Assembly: GCF_016862075.1 (NCBI RefSeq)
Contig: NZ_BOMG01000128.1
Span: 1 to 47,423, forward strand
Direction of reading: 5' to 3'
DNA from: Actinoplanes couchii
GTDB lineage: Bacteria > Actinomycetota > Actinomycetes > Mycobacteriales > Micromonosporaceae
Length of the DNA: 47,423 nt
The translations under genes were made by a program, and so were the position numbers. Below the pieces are notes generated by a model that had not been told where the DNA came from, ran no database searches, and saw nothing but the letters and a program-made list of their open reading frames with translations. This document shows, in pieces, positions 24,537 to 33,362 of the stretch; the stretch's first letter is position 1; every line of letters begins with the position of its first letter.

Positions 24537-27293
24537 TCAGGCGATCGCCTTGGTGTGGTCGTCGAAGTCAAGGTCGTCGAAGTCGAGACCCAGCGGCAGG
24601 TCGGCACGGGAATTGACGTTCAACTTCCGGTACACCCGGGTGAGATGCTGCTCGACCGTGCTCACGGTGACGTAGAGCTTGCAAGAGATCTCGCGGTTCG
24701 TGTAGCCCTTGGCCGCCAGCTCGGCGACCCGGCGCTCCGCGTTGCTGAGCGAGGAAGCACCGCCGTCGACGGTGGCATGCTGCTCGGTGCCGTCGCCGGG
24801 CCCGGGCGGCTCCGTCGACGGCGTCTCGGCGTAACAGGTCGCGGCCAGGTTCTGTGCCCAGCGTTCCAGGGCCCGGGCCCGGCTGGACTCGCCGACCTCC
24901 TCCTTGACATGGCTCAGCGCGGCCAGCGTGCGCGCCAGTTCCAGCCGGTCGCCGCAGGCTTGCAGCACCTCCGCGGCCTGCCTGAGCAACTGGGGGCGCT
25001 GACGCGGCTCGGTGATCGAGGCCATCGCGCGCAGCGAGATGCCGCGGGCCCTGGTGTGCCCCGGCCCGAGCATGCTCAGTTGCTCCTCCACCAGACGGCG
25101 GGCCTCGTCGCCCCGGCCCTGCGCCAGGCGGACCTGCGCCGCCTCACTGCGCCAGGGCACCACGGACGGTAGGTCGAAGCCCCACCTCTGCATCAGCTCG
25201 CCGCACGCCTGGAAGTCGTTGAGTGCCGCGGCGAAGTGCTTGGTCGCGAGCATGTGACGCCCACGGGCATGCAGATAGTGCAGTCCGTACGGGGTCCGGA
25301 ACATGGCGTCCGGCACCGGGTGGTGCAGCAGCTCCGCGGCGTCGTCGTGCTTGCCCATCTCGGTCTTGGCCAGGATGAGCAGCGCAAGCGGGGCACCGAT
25401 CGCGACGCCCCAGCATCGGGGCGAGATCCGGGTCAAAGCGGTGTTCCCGTGCTGCTCGGCGGCGGCCAGGTCACCCTGGCGATGCGCTACCAATCCGTGC
25501 AGGGTGCCGAAGATCGCTTGCCAGGTCGGCGCGTGCCGGAGGTCAGCCTCGGCCAGCAGGGGCGCGGACCAGGCCGCGGCCTTGTCCGCGCGGTCGGCGT
25601 AGAACAAGGCGAGCAACGCTGCTGTGATCGGGGCCAGGGTGGTGTCGTCCAGCCGGGCCACCTGCAGGATCTGCTCCGCGTGGCTGACCGTGGCGCTGTC
25701 CGGACCGTCGGCCAGGATCGCGGCCCGGACCGTGGCGGACTGTAGTCGCAGGCTCAGTGGACTGGCCGGTATCGCCTCGTCGGTGTGGTCACCGTCCGTG
25801 GCCTCGGGCCGGACCTGCTCGGCGGTGTCGGGGTAGAGGAAGGCGATGCTGAGGGCGATCGCCCGGAGCGCGGCCTGGGACTCGGCGTCCAGCTCGCCGG
25901 CTCGGTCGCGTTCGCTGAGCCGGTCCAGCAGATCGACGGCGTCCTCGGGCCGGCCGTGCCACAGCAGCCGGTCGATGAGGTCGATCGCCGGTCGCCCGGC
26001 GAGGTCGCCTCGCTGCACGGCCGCGCTCAACTCGGGCAGGTGCCGCCGAGCGCTGGACGGGTTGATCCGCCATTCGGCCACCGCCATCAGCGACTTGACC
26101 GTGGCCCGCTCGTGCTCGCCGGAGCTGGCCTGGTAGGCGAGGTCCAGCGCGTCGAGTGCCGCTCCGACGTCCCCGTCGGACAGCCGCTGCTCGGCGGCCT
26201 CCCGCAGTACGCCGACACCCCAGGCGTCCGTCACCCGCTTGGCCGCCACCAGGTGGCCGGCCACCTCGGTGGCGGGGCTGCCGATGTCGTGCAGGATGAC
26301 GGCGGCCCGCAGGTGCAGTCGCCGTCGCTCCTGCGGGTCGAGACTCTGCAGCACCGCGGTCTGCGCCACCGCGTGGCGGAAGTGACCCCGGTTCACCAGC
26401 CCGGCGGACTGCAGTGAGCGGAGGATGGCCTCGACCTGTTCCGGCTCCATGTTCACCAGCGCCGGGAGGCCGGTGGGCAGCCCGTCGAGGACGGCGAGCG
26501 CCTGGGCCACCGAGAGCGTCGGCGGGTCGCACCGGTAGAGACAGTTGAGGAGGGCCCGGCTGAAGGCGTCGCCGACCTCGATCGGCGCCGAGGGGTCGGC
26601 CGGCGACTGGTTGTCCTCCGCCAGGGCGTGCACGAGCAGGGGGTTCCCCCCGCTGATCTGGTGACAGGCGGCCGCCAGCCGCTGTGTCTCGGCCGGTGCC
26701 AGGTGATCGGCGAGCACGTCGGCGGTGCCGGCCGGCGTCAGCGAAGCGAGCCGGATGGCCGAGGCGTGCGGCTGCCGCAGCAGCTCGGCCTGGAACTGCC
26801 AGCCGACCGACTGCGGGTCGGAGGACCCGGCGAGCACCACCATCACCGGGCTCGCGGTCAGCCGGCGCGCCAGGTAGAGAACGCACTGCCGCGATGCGGT
26901 GTCGATGTATTCGATATCATCGATGCCGATGATGAGTGGACGCTCCGCGTCCCGGTCGGCGATGTCGAGGCAGAGGCGGTGCAGGGCACGGGCGCCGGCC
27001 GGCTCCCGATCGTTTCCGTCGTCGCCGCCCGGCTCGTAGCCGTACGCCGTCCGGGCGTTGAGAATGATCTGATCGATGACGCCAAGGGGTAGGTCGCTCT
27101 CAGCTGCTGAACAGGTGGCGCTCAGGAATCGTGCGTTCGAAGTCGTCGCATGCTCGGCGAATTCGTGCAGTAAAGCTGTTTTCCCGCTTGCTATGGAGCC
27201 GCTGACCAGAGTGACGCTGCCTTTCCCTTGCCGGCATTCGTCCAGGGATTTCATCAAGCTGTGGACACACTGGTCCCGTTCAGCCAAGCTCAT
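24537..27293 (-). CDS. LAL-family LuxR transcriptional activator (large ATP-binding regulator)
   Basis: 918 residues. An N-terminal AAA/STAND ATPase has Walker A GSIASGKT (residues 32-39) and Walker B LIIGIDDI. A long helical TPR-like middle is followed by a C-terminal LuxR helix-turn-helix (SNAERRVAELAAKGYTNREI, STVEQHLTRVYRKLNVNSRA). Such proteins are usually pathway-specific activators. The ATG at 27293 has GGGGGA shortly upstream; a longer frame to 27335 lacks a comparable site. Codon 41 (27173-27171), two residues after the Walker A Lys-Thr, is TTA, which makes translation depend on the rare tRNA encoded by bldA. The first 60 or so codons are clearly AT-richer than the rest. It is the likely switch for the cluster and for ccr, which follows it. 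Confidence 0.93.
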   Translation of the reverse strand: MSLAERDQCVHSLMKSLDECRQGKGSVTLVSGSIASGKTALLHEFAEHATTSNARFLSATCSAAESDLPLGVIDQIILNARTAYGYEPGGDDGNDREPAGARALHRLCLDIADRDAERPLIIGIDDIEYIDTASRQCVLYLARRLTASPVMVVLAGSSDPQSVGWQFQAELLRQPHASAIRLASLTPAGTADVLADHLAPAETQRLAAACHQISGGNPLLVHALAEDNQSPADPSAPIEVGDAFSRALLNCLYRCDPPTLSVAQALAVLDGLPTGLPALVNMEPEQVEAILRSLQSAGLVNRGHFRHAVAQTAVLQSLDPQERRRLHLRAAVILHDIGSPATEVAGHLVAAKRVTDAWGVGVLREAAEQRLSDGDVGAALDALDLAYQASSGEHERATVKSLMAVAEWRINPSSARRHLPELSAAVQRGDLAGRPAIDLIDRLLWHGRPEDAVDLLDRLSERDRAGELDAESQAALRAIALSIAFLYPDTAEQVRPEATDGDHTDEAIPASPLSLRLQSATVRAAILADGPDSATVSHAEQILQVARLDDTTLAPITAALLALFYADRADKAAAWSAPLLAEADLRHAPTWQAIFGTLHGLVAHRQGDLAAAEQHGNTALTRISPRCWGVAIGAPLALLILAKTEMGKHDDAAELLHHPVPDAMFRTPYGLHYLHARGRHMLATKHFAAALNDFQACGELMQRWGFDLPSVVPWRSEAAQVRLAQGRGDEARRLVEEQLSMLGPGHTRARGISLRAMASITEPRQRPQLLRQAAEVLQACGDRLELARTLAALSHVKEEVGESSRARALERWAQNLAATCYAETPSTEPPGPGDGTEQHATVDGGASSLSNAERRVAELAAKGYTNREISCKLYVTVSTVEQHLTRVYRKLNVNSRADLPLGLDFDDLDFDDHTKAIA
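27171..27173 (-). promoter_or_regulatory. TTA leucine codon in the LAL regulator
   Basis: Reading minus strand, codon 41 is TTA (plus strand taa), in frame from the ATG at 27293. TTA is very rare in high-GC actinomycetes and often marks bldA-controlled secondary-metabolism regulators. Confidence 0.9.
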
Positions 27294-27401
27294 CCGCCAT
27301 CCCCCGATTACGGTTTTGTGCTCTTTGGCCTTCACATTCAGTGATTGGCAGTCCGGATTCTACTCTGGAATCCTTGAATGGCTACTCAAATCCGTCAATG
27401 T
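27294..27401 (-). promoter_or_regulatory. AT-rich intergenic leader upstream of the LAL regulator
   Basis: This 108-bp stretch between the aldolase stop and the regulator start is markedly AT-rich. On the minus strand it contains TAGAAT (plus 27357-27362), a good -10-like hexamer, but no convincing -35 at 17-18 bases. A small GGATTC/GAATCC inverted repeat overlaps it. It probably carries a separate regulator promoter; evidence is weak. Confidence 0.35.
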
Positions 27402-28028
27402 TCAGTCAAGGGTCGCGCGGAGTTGCAAGAGGTCCAATGTGCGTTCGCCCTTCGTAACCCTGTTGAGGAGTTCGTTCTCATACCGGACTCGCTCCTCGGC
27501 GTCAGCTGTGACCTTGGACACCATGGAGCGGCGCACGACGAGGACGCCGTCGGTGTCGGCCACCACGAGGTCGCCGGACTCGACCGTAACCCCTCCGACT
27601 TTGGCCCGCTGTCCCGTTTCGCCCGGAGATCGTTTGGCCGCGCCGCGCATGCCGATCGTTCGGGCGAAGACCGGAAAGCCCCGCGCCCGCAGTCCGTCGA
27701 GGTCCCGGGCGCCGCCGTCGATCACGACACCGGCGATGCCCTGGAACTGGGCCGCGGCGGTGAGGATCTCGCCCCAGTAGCCGGCCGCGACACCCCAGCC
27801 GTTCACCATCAGCACCCCGCCGGGCTCGCACAGCTCCACCGCCCGGTGCACGGCCAGGTTGTCCGCGGAGTCACAGGTCACCGGATAGGCCGGTCCGCAG
27901 ACGGCAGCGCCGTTCCACAGCGGCCGGATGGCCGGATCCAGAATGTCGGTGGCACCGGCTGCCCGGCCGGCCTCGAAGAGCGTCGAGGAGCCCAGCCGGA
28001 GTATCCGTCCATGGTCGATCGTCGTCAT
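27402..28028 (-). CDS. RraA / 4-hydroxy-4-methyl-2-oxoglutarate aldolase-like protein
   Basis: 208 residues. The family signature VIDGGARDLDGLRARGFPVFA holds the Arg-Asp pair that binds pyruvate and divalent metal in class II HMG/CHA aldolases, and NGWGVAAGYWGEILTAAA matches the conserved active-site face. Members cleave or form C-C bonds between pyruvate and 2-oxo acids and decarboxylate oxaloacetate; RraA itself inhibits RNase E. The presence of the Arg-Asp pair favours catalysis. The ATG start lies 13 bases after the sulfotransferase stop, so the two form one unit. In this cluster it might supply or degrade a branched 2-oxo acid. That role is inference. Confidence 0.85.
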   Translation of the reverse strand: MTTIDHGRILRLGSSTLFEAGRAAGATDILDPAIRPLWNGAAVCGPAYPVTCDSADNLAVHRAVELCEPGGVLMVNGWGVAAGYWGEILTAAAQFQGIAGVVIDGGARDLDGLRARGFPVFARTIGMRGAAKRSPGETGQRAKVGGVTVESGDLVVADTDGVLVVRRSMVSKVTADAEERVRYENELLNRVTKGERTLDLLQLRATLD

Positions 28029-28041
28029 CGCGTCGTCCCGT

Positions 28042-29289
28042 CTATGCGGAGAAGTCGTGGTAGCCGAGGTCGGAGGCGACCTCGCGGATGTGCGGCGCCC
28101 GCATCGCGGGCAGGATCACGTGCGCGTTGCGCTTCCAGCGGTTCTCGTCCGGTTTGGCGGTCGCCGAGACCGGATCGATTGTCGCCGTCGCCAGGCGCTC
28201 GATCTCGGCACTGGACAGGCCCAGCCAGCAGCCCAGCCGGTGGACGGCGGCGTGCCGCTTTCGGCCGGAACCGACCAGGTCCTCGTGTCGCACGGTCAGG
28301 TGGTCCACCTGTGAGCGGGCGATCTCCGCGCCGACGGCCCGGTGTGCGGACGCCCACTGGAAGGCGCAGACTGCCTCCAGCGGCTCCTTGGTCATGTCGG
28401 TCCAGCCCGGCGGGAGGTCGAAGTTCCACCAGTGGTCTCCCCACTCGGGATGGACGTCGCTGTACCCGCCGATCGCGAGCTCCTCGGGAACCGTGCGGGA
28501 GAAGAATCCCCGGTGCAGCCAGGCGATCATCAGCCCGTTGATCGATGGTCCGGGCGCGCGGGTCAGGTGCAGGATCCGTACCCGGGCGTGCGGGAAGAGC
28601 GCTCGGAAGAAGGGGATCTGGTACGAGCATCCCGGCGCCTTGATCACCAGGGTGCGGCCCGCCAACTCGTCCGGGTCGGCCAGGCGCCATGGCCGGGCGA
28701 TGAGGAACGGAGCGACCTCGACCAGCCGGTCTGCCTGATGCGGGGCCTGCGGCACGTCCAGCCCGGGAAAGCGGGCGGTGACCAGGTCCTCGTCCAGGTC
28801 GTAGTAGTACGGGTCCACGCGCGGATGCGCTGCGCGTACCGCAGCCAAGAACTCCAGATGGAACTCGGCCAGGTCGCCGAATTCGGCGGCTCGCTCCGGC
28901 AGCCTGGCCACCGCGGTGGCCTCGGCGACGTAACCCGCCACCTCATCGGTCTCGAAGGTCTCGTCCGGCCACTGCATGGTGAGCCGGCGGTGTAGCCAGG
29001 CCGCCAGCTCCGGCAGGTCGCATCGATCGGCCGGAGCGCCGGCCTCACGCGCGAACTCGCGGTCCAGCGCCTCGGCGAAGTCGGCGGCGTCGGCGGCGCC
29101 CAGCTCCTCGCAGCCGGTGCGGCTCAGCGGGTCGAGCCCGGCCAGTGTCAGTAGAGGTGGTGTCTCGCCCGGCAGGTGTAACAGCGACGGGCAGCCACGC
29201 AGCAGCTCGGCCAGATGGGAGGACCCACCTCGCGGGCTGGAAACGACCACGACGACGTCGCTTATTCGATTCAGGAATGGCGTTTCCAA
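28042..29289 (-). CDS. PAPS-dependent sulfotransferase-like protein
   Basis: 415 residues. The N-terminal loop SSPRGGSSHLAELL resembles the 5'-phosphosulfate-binding loop of sulfotransferases, and FPHARVRILHLTRAPGPSINGL fits the 3'-phosphate-binding strand-Arg-Ser region. The protein is longer than typical bacterial carbohydrate sulfotransferases (about 250-330), with an insert between these motifs. A TTG start at 29289 was chosen because GGGGGA precedes it by four bases and no ATG fits. Codon 37 (29181-29179) is TTA. It is the first gene of the minus-strand group and diverges from the NRPS genes. It may sulfate the product or activate a hydroxyl for elimination or offloading; the acceptor is unknown. 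Confidence 0.8.
   Translation of the reverse strand: METPFLNRISDVVVVVSSPRGGSSHLAELLRGCPSLLHLPGETPPLLTLAGLDPLSRTGCEELGAADAADFAEALDREFAREAGAPADRCDLPELAAWLHRRLTMQWPDETFETDEVAGYVAEATAVARLPERAAEFGDLAEFHLEFLAAVRAAHPRVDPYYYDLDEDLVTARFPGLDVPQAPHQADRLVEVAPFLIARPWRLADPDELAGRTLVIKAPGCSYQIPFFRALFPHARVRILHLTRAPGPSINGLMIAWLHRGFFSRTVPEELAIGGYSDVHPEWGDHWWNFDLPPGWTDMTKEPLEAVCAFQWASAHRAVGAEIARSQVDHLTVRHEDLVGSGRKRHAAVHRLGCWLGLSSAEIERLATATIDPVSATAKPDENRWKRNAHVILPAMRAPHIREVASDLGYHDFSA
29179..29181 (-). promoter_or_regulatory. TTA leucine codon in the sulfotransferase gene
   Basis: Codon 37 in the stretch encoding CPSLLHLPG is TTA (plus strand taa), in frame from the TTG start. It suggests the same bldA-type control as the LAL regulator. 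Confidence 0.85.
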
Positions 29290-29557
29290 TATATCCCCCG
29301 CTGATCGCGCCCCAATGGCGTCGGGTCAGATATCAAAGAGGTCGAGTGAGGCGAGTTGACACTAGAAATACATATTGCGGTGGGTCAACCCCGGTTGTCG
29401 TATGGCCTGCTCGGCGCACGGTTTATGCGCCGGGTCGGGGTGGTGCAGGTAGCCGTAGGGGTGCCGGGGGCGCCGTTTAAGGGTTGGCGCTGCACAACCG
29501 CCTCCGTAGCGTTCCGATCCGGTGCATTCATGGATTCGGCAGCGGAGATGGTGGTCA
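29290..29557. promoter_or_regulatory. Divergent intergenic region between sulfotransferase and NRPS genes
   Basis: No convincing gene fits in this 268-bp stretch, which is AT-richer than its flanks. On the minus strand, TTGACC (plus 29383-29388) and TAGTGT (plus 29359-29364) are separated by 18 bases and could be the sulfotransferase promoter. A plus-strand TTGACA (29356-29361) lacks a good partner. Several CAACC/GGTTG inverted pairs are present (29386-29397 and 29482-29500). Confidence 0.5.
29412..29432. repeat. 21-bp inverted repeat, operator-like
   Basis: CGGCGCA (29412-29418) and TGCGCCG (29426-29432) are exact 7-bp arms around a 7-base spacer. It sits in the middle of the divergent promoter region, a natural place for a regulator-binding site. 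No regulator can be assigned. Confidence 0.5.
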
Positions 29558-32500
29558 GTGACTTCGACACGTAGTGAACAGGCCGGTGCCATTGCGGGAC
29601 TGCGGCCCGGCTACTGGCAGGAGAAACTGGCCGGCATGCCGGCGGCTCCGGAGTTGCCGGCTGACCGGCCGCGCGCCATGGCTCAGTCCGCTCACTCATC
29701 GACAGTGGACACCATCGCCTTCACCGTTCCCGCCGACGTGCTCGACGGCCTGCGTGAGATCACCGAGGCCGAGCGGGCCACGCTCTTCGTGGTGATGCTC
29801 GCGGCCACCAAGGTCGTGGTGATGCGGTACACCGGTCAGACGGACATCGTCGTCGCCACCTCGGCCGGCCTCCTGCTGCGCACCGACTGCTCCGGTGGGC
29901 CGGGGTTCCGCGAGCTGGCAGGCCGGGTCCGGCAGACCGTCCTGGAGGCGTTCGCGCACCAGGGGCAGTTCGCGGCGGAGCGCCCGCAGGCTCCGGGGGC
30001 ACGGATCTACTTCGACACCGGTGAGTCCGAGACGGCCGGCGCCCCGGTGCCTGGCGGATGCGATCTCGCGCTGCGGGTGGCCGGTCAGAGCCGGCCGGAC
30101 GGCGGCCTCGACGGGTGGCTGAGCTACCGCACGGACCTGTTCGACGAGTCGACGATGCGGCGTCTCACCGGCCACCTCGGCTCGGTGCTGAGCGAGGTCG
30201 CAGACCATCCGGATCGGTCGATCGCCGCGGTGGAGATGCTGGCCACCGCCGAGCGGGACCGGCAGCTGACCGAGTGGAACGCGACCGCGGCGTGGTTCCC
30301 TCGGGACGCGACGATCGCCGGGCTGTGTGCGGCGCAGGCGGCCCGGACGCCGGACGCGACGGCGGTGGTCTGCGGCGCGGAGCGGCTCTCCTACCGGGAA
30401 CTGGACACCCGTGCCAACCGGCTGGCGCGGCACCTGCGGGACCGCGGCGTCGGGCCGGAGAGCGTGGTGGGCGTGTGCCTGCCGCCAAGCACCGCCCTCG
30501 TGGTGGGCCTGCTCGGGATCCTCAAGGCCGGCGGGGCGTACGCGCCGCTCGATCCGGCCTACCCGGAGGCCCGCCTGCGGTTCCTTCTGGCCGATACCCG
30601 CGCGGTCGCGGTGCTGACCGACGAGCCCACCGGCGCGGTGCTGGCCGACAACGGCATACCGCTGATCCGCCTGGACACCGACCGCCGCGCGATCGCCGAG
30701 CAGGACGGTACTGACCTGCCCGGAACTGCCGGACCGGAGAACCTCGCGTACCTGATCTACACGTCCGGCTCGACAGGCACCCCGAAGGGCGTCGAGGTGC
30801 CCCACCGCGGGGTCGTCAACCTGTTGTGGGACCTGGTGTCGACGGACTTCCCGGACTTCGTGCTCGGCACCGTGCCGACCTTCGACATCGCGGCTCTCGA
30901 ACTCTTCGGGCCGCTGGTCAGCGGCGGCACGGTGATCGTGTCGACAGGCGAGTATGTGGCGGACATCGCGGCCCGGCCGCAACGGCTGACCGCGCAGGCC
31001 ACTCCGTCGAAGTGGGAACTCGTGCTGCGGGCCGGCAGCGACCGGCTGCGTGGGATCCGCTGCCTCACCGGCGGCGAAGCGATCAACGAGTCGCTGGCGG
31101 GCCGCCTGTTCGACGCGGTGGGCAGTTTCACCAATGTGTACGGGCCGACCGAGACGACGATCTGGTCGACCAGCTACACCTGCACCGAGCGACCGCCGCA
31201 CACCGTCCCGATCGGGCGCCCGCTGGCGAACACCACGATCTACGTCTTCGACGAGCGGATGCGGCTGGTGCCGGCCGGCGTGACCGGCGAGCTCTACATC
31301 GGCGGCACCGGGGTCACCCGCGGCTACCGCAACCGGCCGGGCCTGACCGCGCAACGGTTCGTTCCGGACCCGTACGGCGAGCCCGGCGCACGGCTCTACC
31401 GGACCGGCGACCTGGTGCGCTACCTGCCGGATGGCAACGTGGAGTTCCTCGGCCGGCGAGACCAGCAGGTGAAGATCCGCGGCCACCGGATCGAGCCGGG
31501 CGAGATCGAGACCGTGCTGTCCCGGCACGCCGCTGTGGCGCGTGCGGTGGTGATGGCCCGGGAGAGCACCCCGGGAGACTTCCGTCTCGTGGCCTATGTG
31601 GTTCCGGCCGGAGTAGCGCCGGAGCCGGCCGAACTGCGCGCGTTCGCCGGTGAGCACCTGCCGGCGTACATGGTGCCGGCCGCGGTCGTCTCGATCGACG
31701 AGATCCCGCTGCTGCCCAGCGGGAAGGTGGACCGCTCGCAACTGCCCGAGCCGGCGGTGACACGTCCCACCCCGGTAGCCGGAGCCCGGCTTCTGGACGA
31801 GCCGGTGGTCCGGATGATCGCCGCGATCTGGGCCGACCTGCTGGACGTCGAGGTGGTGGGCCCGCACGACGACTTCTTCGAACTCGGCGGCCACTCGCTG
31901 CTGGTGACGCGGGTGATGTCCCGGATACGCGAGGCGTTCGGGGTGGAGGTGCCGTTCGGCGCGCTGTTCGAGGCGCCGACCGCGGCCGGTCTCGCCGAGG
32001 TGGTGATGTCGCTCGCCGCCCGCGGCGCGACCGAGCCGGTTCCGCCGGTCACCGCCGGGCGGCGTGACGGTGACCTTCCGCTGGCGTACTCGCAGCAGCG
32101 GCTCTGGTTCCTCAACCAGCTCATTCCGGACAACCCCTTCTACAACCTGCCCGTCTCCTGCCGGATCGAGGGCAGGCTCGACGTCGAGGCGTTGCACCGG
32201 GCGGTGACCGCAGTGGTGCACCGGCACGAGGCGCTGCGTTCCACCGTCGAGGAGACCTCCGACGGCCGGGCGGTGCAGGTCGTCCAGCCGGGCGGCGAGG
32301 TGCCGATGCCGGTCCTCGACGTGCCGGGTGACACGGCACCGGCTCGGCTCGCCGAGGCGGCCCGGATGGTGGAGCGTACCGCCAGCCGGGTGTTCGACCT
32401 GGCCCACGGCCCGGTCTTCCGGGCCGCACTGCTGCGGCTGTCGGACACTGACCACGTGCTCGTGCTGGTGCTGCACCACATCGCGGGCGACGGCTGGTCG

Positions 32501-33358
32501 ATGGGTGTGATCGCGCGGGACCTGACCCGGCTGTACGCCGCCGAGCCGCTGCCGCCGCTCACCGTCCAGTACGGGGACTACGCCATCTGGCAGCGCGAGT
32601 GGCTCACCGAGGCCGTTCTGGCCGGCCAGCTGGGCTACTGGCGGGACCGGCTGGCCGGCATGCCGCCGACGCTCGAACTGCCCACCGACCGGCCCCGGCC
32701 GGTGGTGGCCTCCTACCGCGGCGTCACCCGGCAGTTCACGGTCGGCCCGGTGGTCACCGGCGCGTTGCGTGCTCTCGCCCAGGCGGAGGCGGCGACGCTG
32801 TTCATGGTGCTACTGGCCGCCTTCAAAGTGCTGCTGGCCCGGTACACCGGGCAGACCGACATCGTGGTCGGCGCGCCGGTCGCCAACCGGCGCAGCGCCG
32901 AATTGGACGACCTGGTCGGGTTCTTCGTGAACACCCTGGTGCTGCGGACCGACTGCGCCGGCACACCGTCGTTCCGCGACCTGCTGGGCCGGGTCCGGGA
33001 CACGACCCTCGGCGCGTACACCCACCAGGACCTGCCGTTCGAACGCCTCGTCACCGAGCTGGCGCCGGCCCGGAACCTGAGCCGCAACCCGCTCGTGCAG
33101 GTGGTCTTCCAGCTACAGAACACCGAGGCGGCCCCGCCCCGATTCGGCGACGCCCAGGTGTCCCGGTTCGACGACGGCTTCATCAACACCCGATTCGACA
33201 CCGAGGTGCACCTGCAGGAGGTCGGCGGCGGGCTGACCGGCCGCTGGATCTGTGCCGCGGACATCTACCACGAAACCTCCATCGACCGGTTCATCGCCTC
33301 GTACATCCAGCTGCTCGAACACATCTCCCGCGCCTGGTCGGCCGACCCGCGGTTCTAG
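29558..33358 (+). CDS. NRPS: truncated C - A (glycine) - PCP - C
   Basis: 1266 residues. The protein opens with only the C-terminal half of a condensation domain (about 15-230); the half with HHxxxDG is missing. An adenylation domain follows (about 250-740; YTSGSTGTPKG). Its specificity residues, by alignment to GrsA, read D-I-L-Q-L-G-V-I-W-K, the glycine pattern. The PCP has LGGHSL (Ser 780), and a complete C domain has HHIAGDG (first His at 973). The GTG at 29558 has GGAG ten bases upstream; a GTG at 29522 in the same frame is unsupported. The final C domain should join Gly to the residue loaded on the next NRPS, which starts directly with an A domain. The stop codon lies inside the ribosome binding site of that next gene. 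How Gly receives an upstream acyl group is unclear. Confidence 0.95.
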   Translation: MTSTRSEQAGAIAGLRPGYWQEKLAGMPAAPELPADRPRAMAQSAHSSTVDTIAFTVPADVLDGLREITEAERATLFVVMLAATKVVVMRYTGQTDIVVATSAGLLLRTDCSGGPGFRELAGRVRQTVLEAFAHQGQFAAERPQAPGARIYFDTGESETAGAPVPGGCDLALRVAGQSRPDGGLDGWLSYRTDLFDESTMRRLTGHLGSVLSEVADHPDRSIAAVEMLATAERDRQLTEWNATAAWFPRDATIAGLCAAQAARTPDATAVVCGAERLSYRELDTRANRLARHLRDRGVGPESVVGVCLPPSTALVVGLLGILKAGGAYAPLDPAYPEARLRFLLADTRAVAVLTDEPTGAVLADNGIPLIRLDTDRRAIAEQDGTDLPGTAGPENLAYLIYTSGSTGTPKGVEVPHRGVVNLLWDLVSTDFPDFVLGTVPTFDIAALELFGPLVSGGTVIVSTGEYVADIAARPQRLTAQATPSKWELVLRAGSDRLRGIRCLTGGEAINESLAGRLFDAVGSFTNVYGPTETTIWSTSYTCTERPPHTVPIGRPLANTTIYVFDERMRLVPAGVTGELYIGGTGVTRGYRNRPGLTAQRFVPDPYGEPGARLYRTGDLVRYLPDGNVEFLGRRDQQVKIRGHRIEPGEIETVLSRHAAVARAVVMARESTPGDFRLVAYVVPAGVAPEPAELRAFAGEHLPAYMVPAAVVSIDEIPLLPSGKVDRSQLPEPAVTRPTPVAGARLLDEPVVRMIAAIWADLLDVEVVGPHDDFFELGGHSLLVTRVMSRIREAFGVEVPFGALFEAPTAAGLAEVVMSLAARGATEPVPPVTAGRRDGDLPLAYSQQRLWFLNQLIPDNPFYNLPVSCRIEGRLDVEALHRAVTAVVHRHEALRSTVEETSDGRAVQVVQPGGEVPMPVLDVPGDTAPARLAEAARMVERTASRVFDLAHGPVFRAALLRLSDTDHVLVLVLHHIAGDGWSMGVIARDLTRLYAAEPLPPLTVQYGDYAIWQREWLTEAVLAGQLGYWRDRLAGMPPTLELPTDRPRPVVASYRGVTRQFTVGPVVTGALRALAQAEAATLFMVLLAAFKVLLARYTGQTDIVVGAPVANRRSAELDDLVGFFVNTLVLRTDCAGTPSFRDLLGRVRDTTLGAYTHQDLPFERLVTELAPARNLSRNPLVQVVFQLQNTEAAPPRFGDAQVSRFDDGFINTRFDTEVHLQEVGGGLTGRWICAADIYHETSIDRFIASYIQLLEHISRAWSADPRF

Positions 33359-33362
33359 GAGG

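Noticed and set aside
29356..29574. Plus-strand 72-codon frame ending just inside the first NRPS gene
   Set aside because: No ribosome binding site, no family resemblance, and it covers the divergent promoter region.
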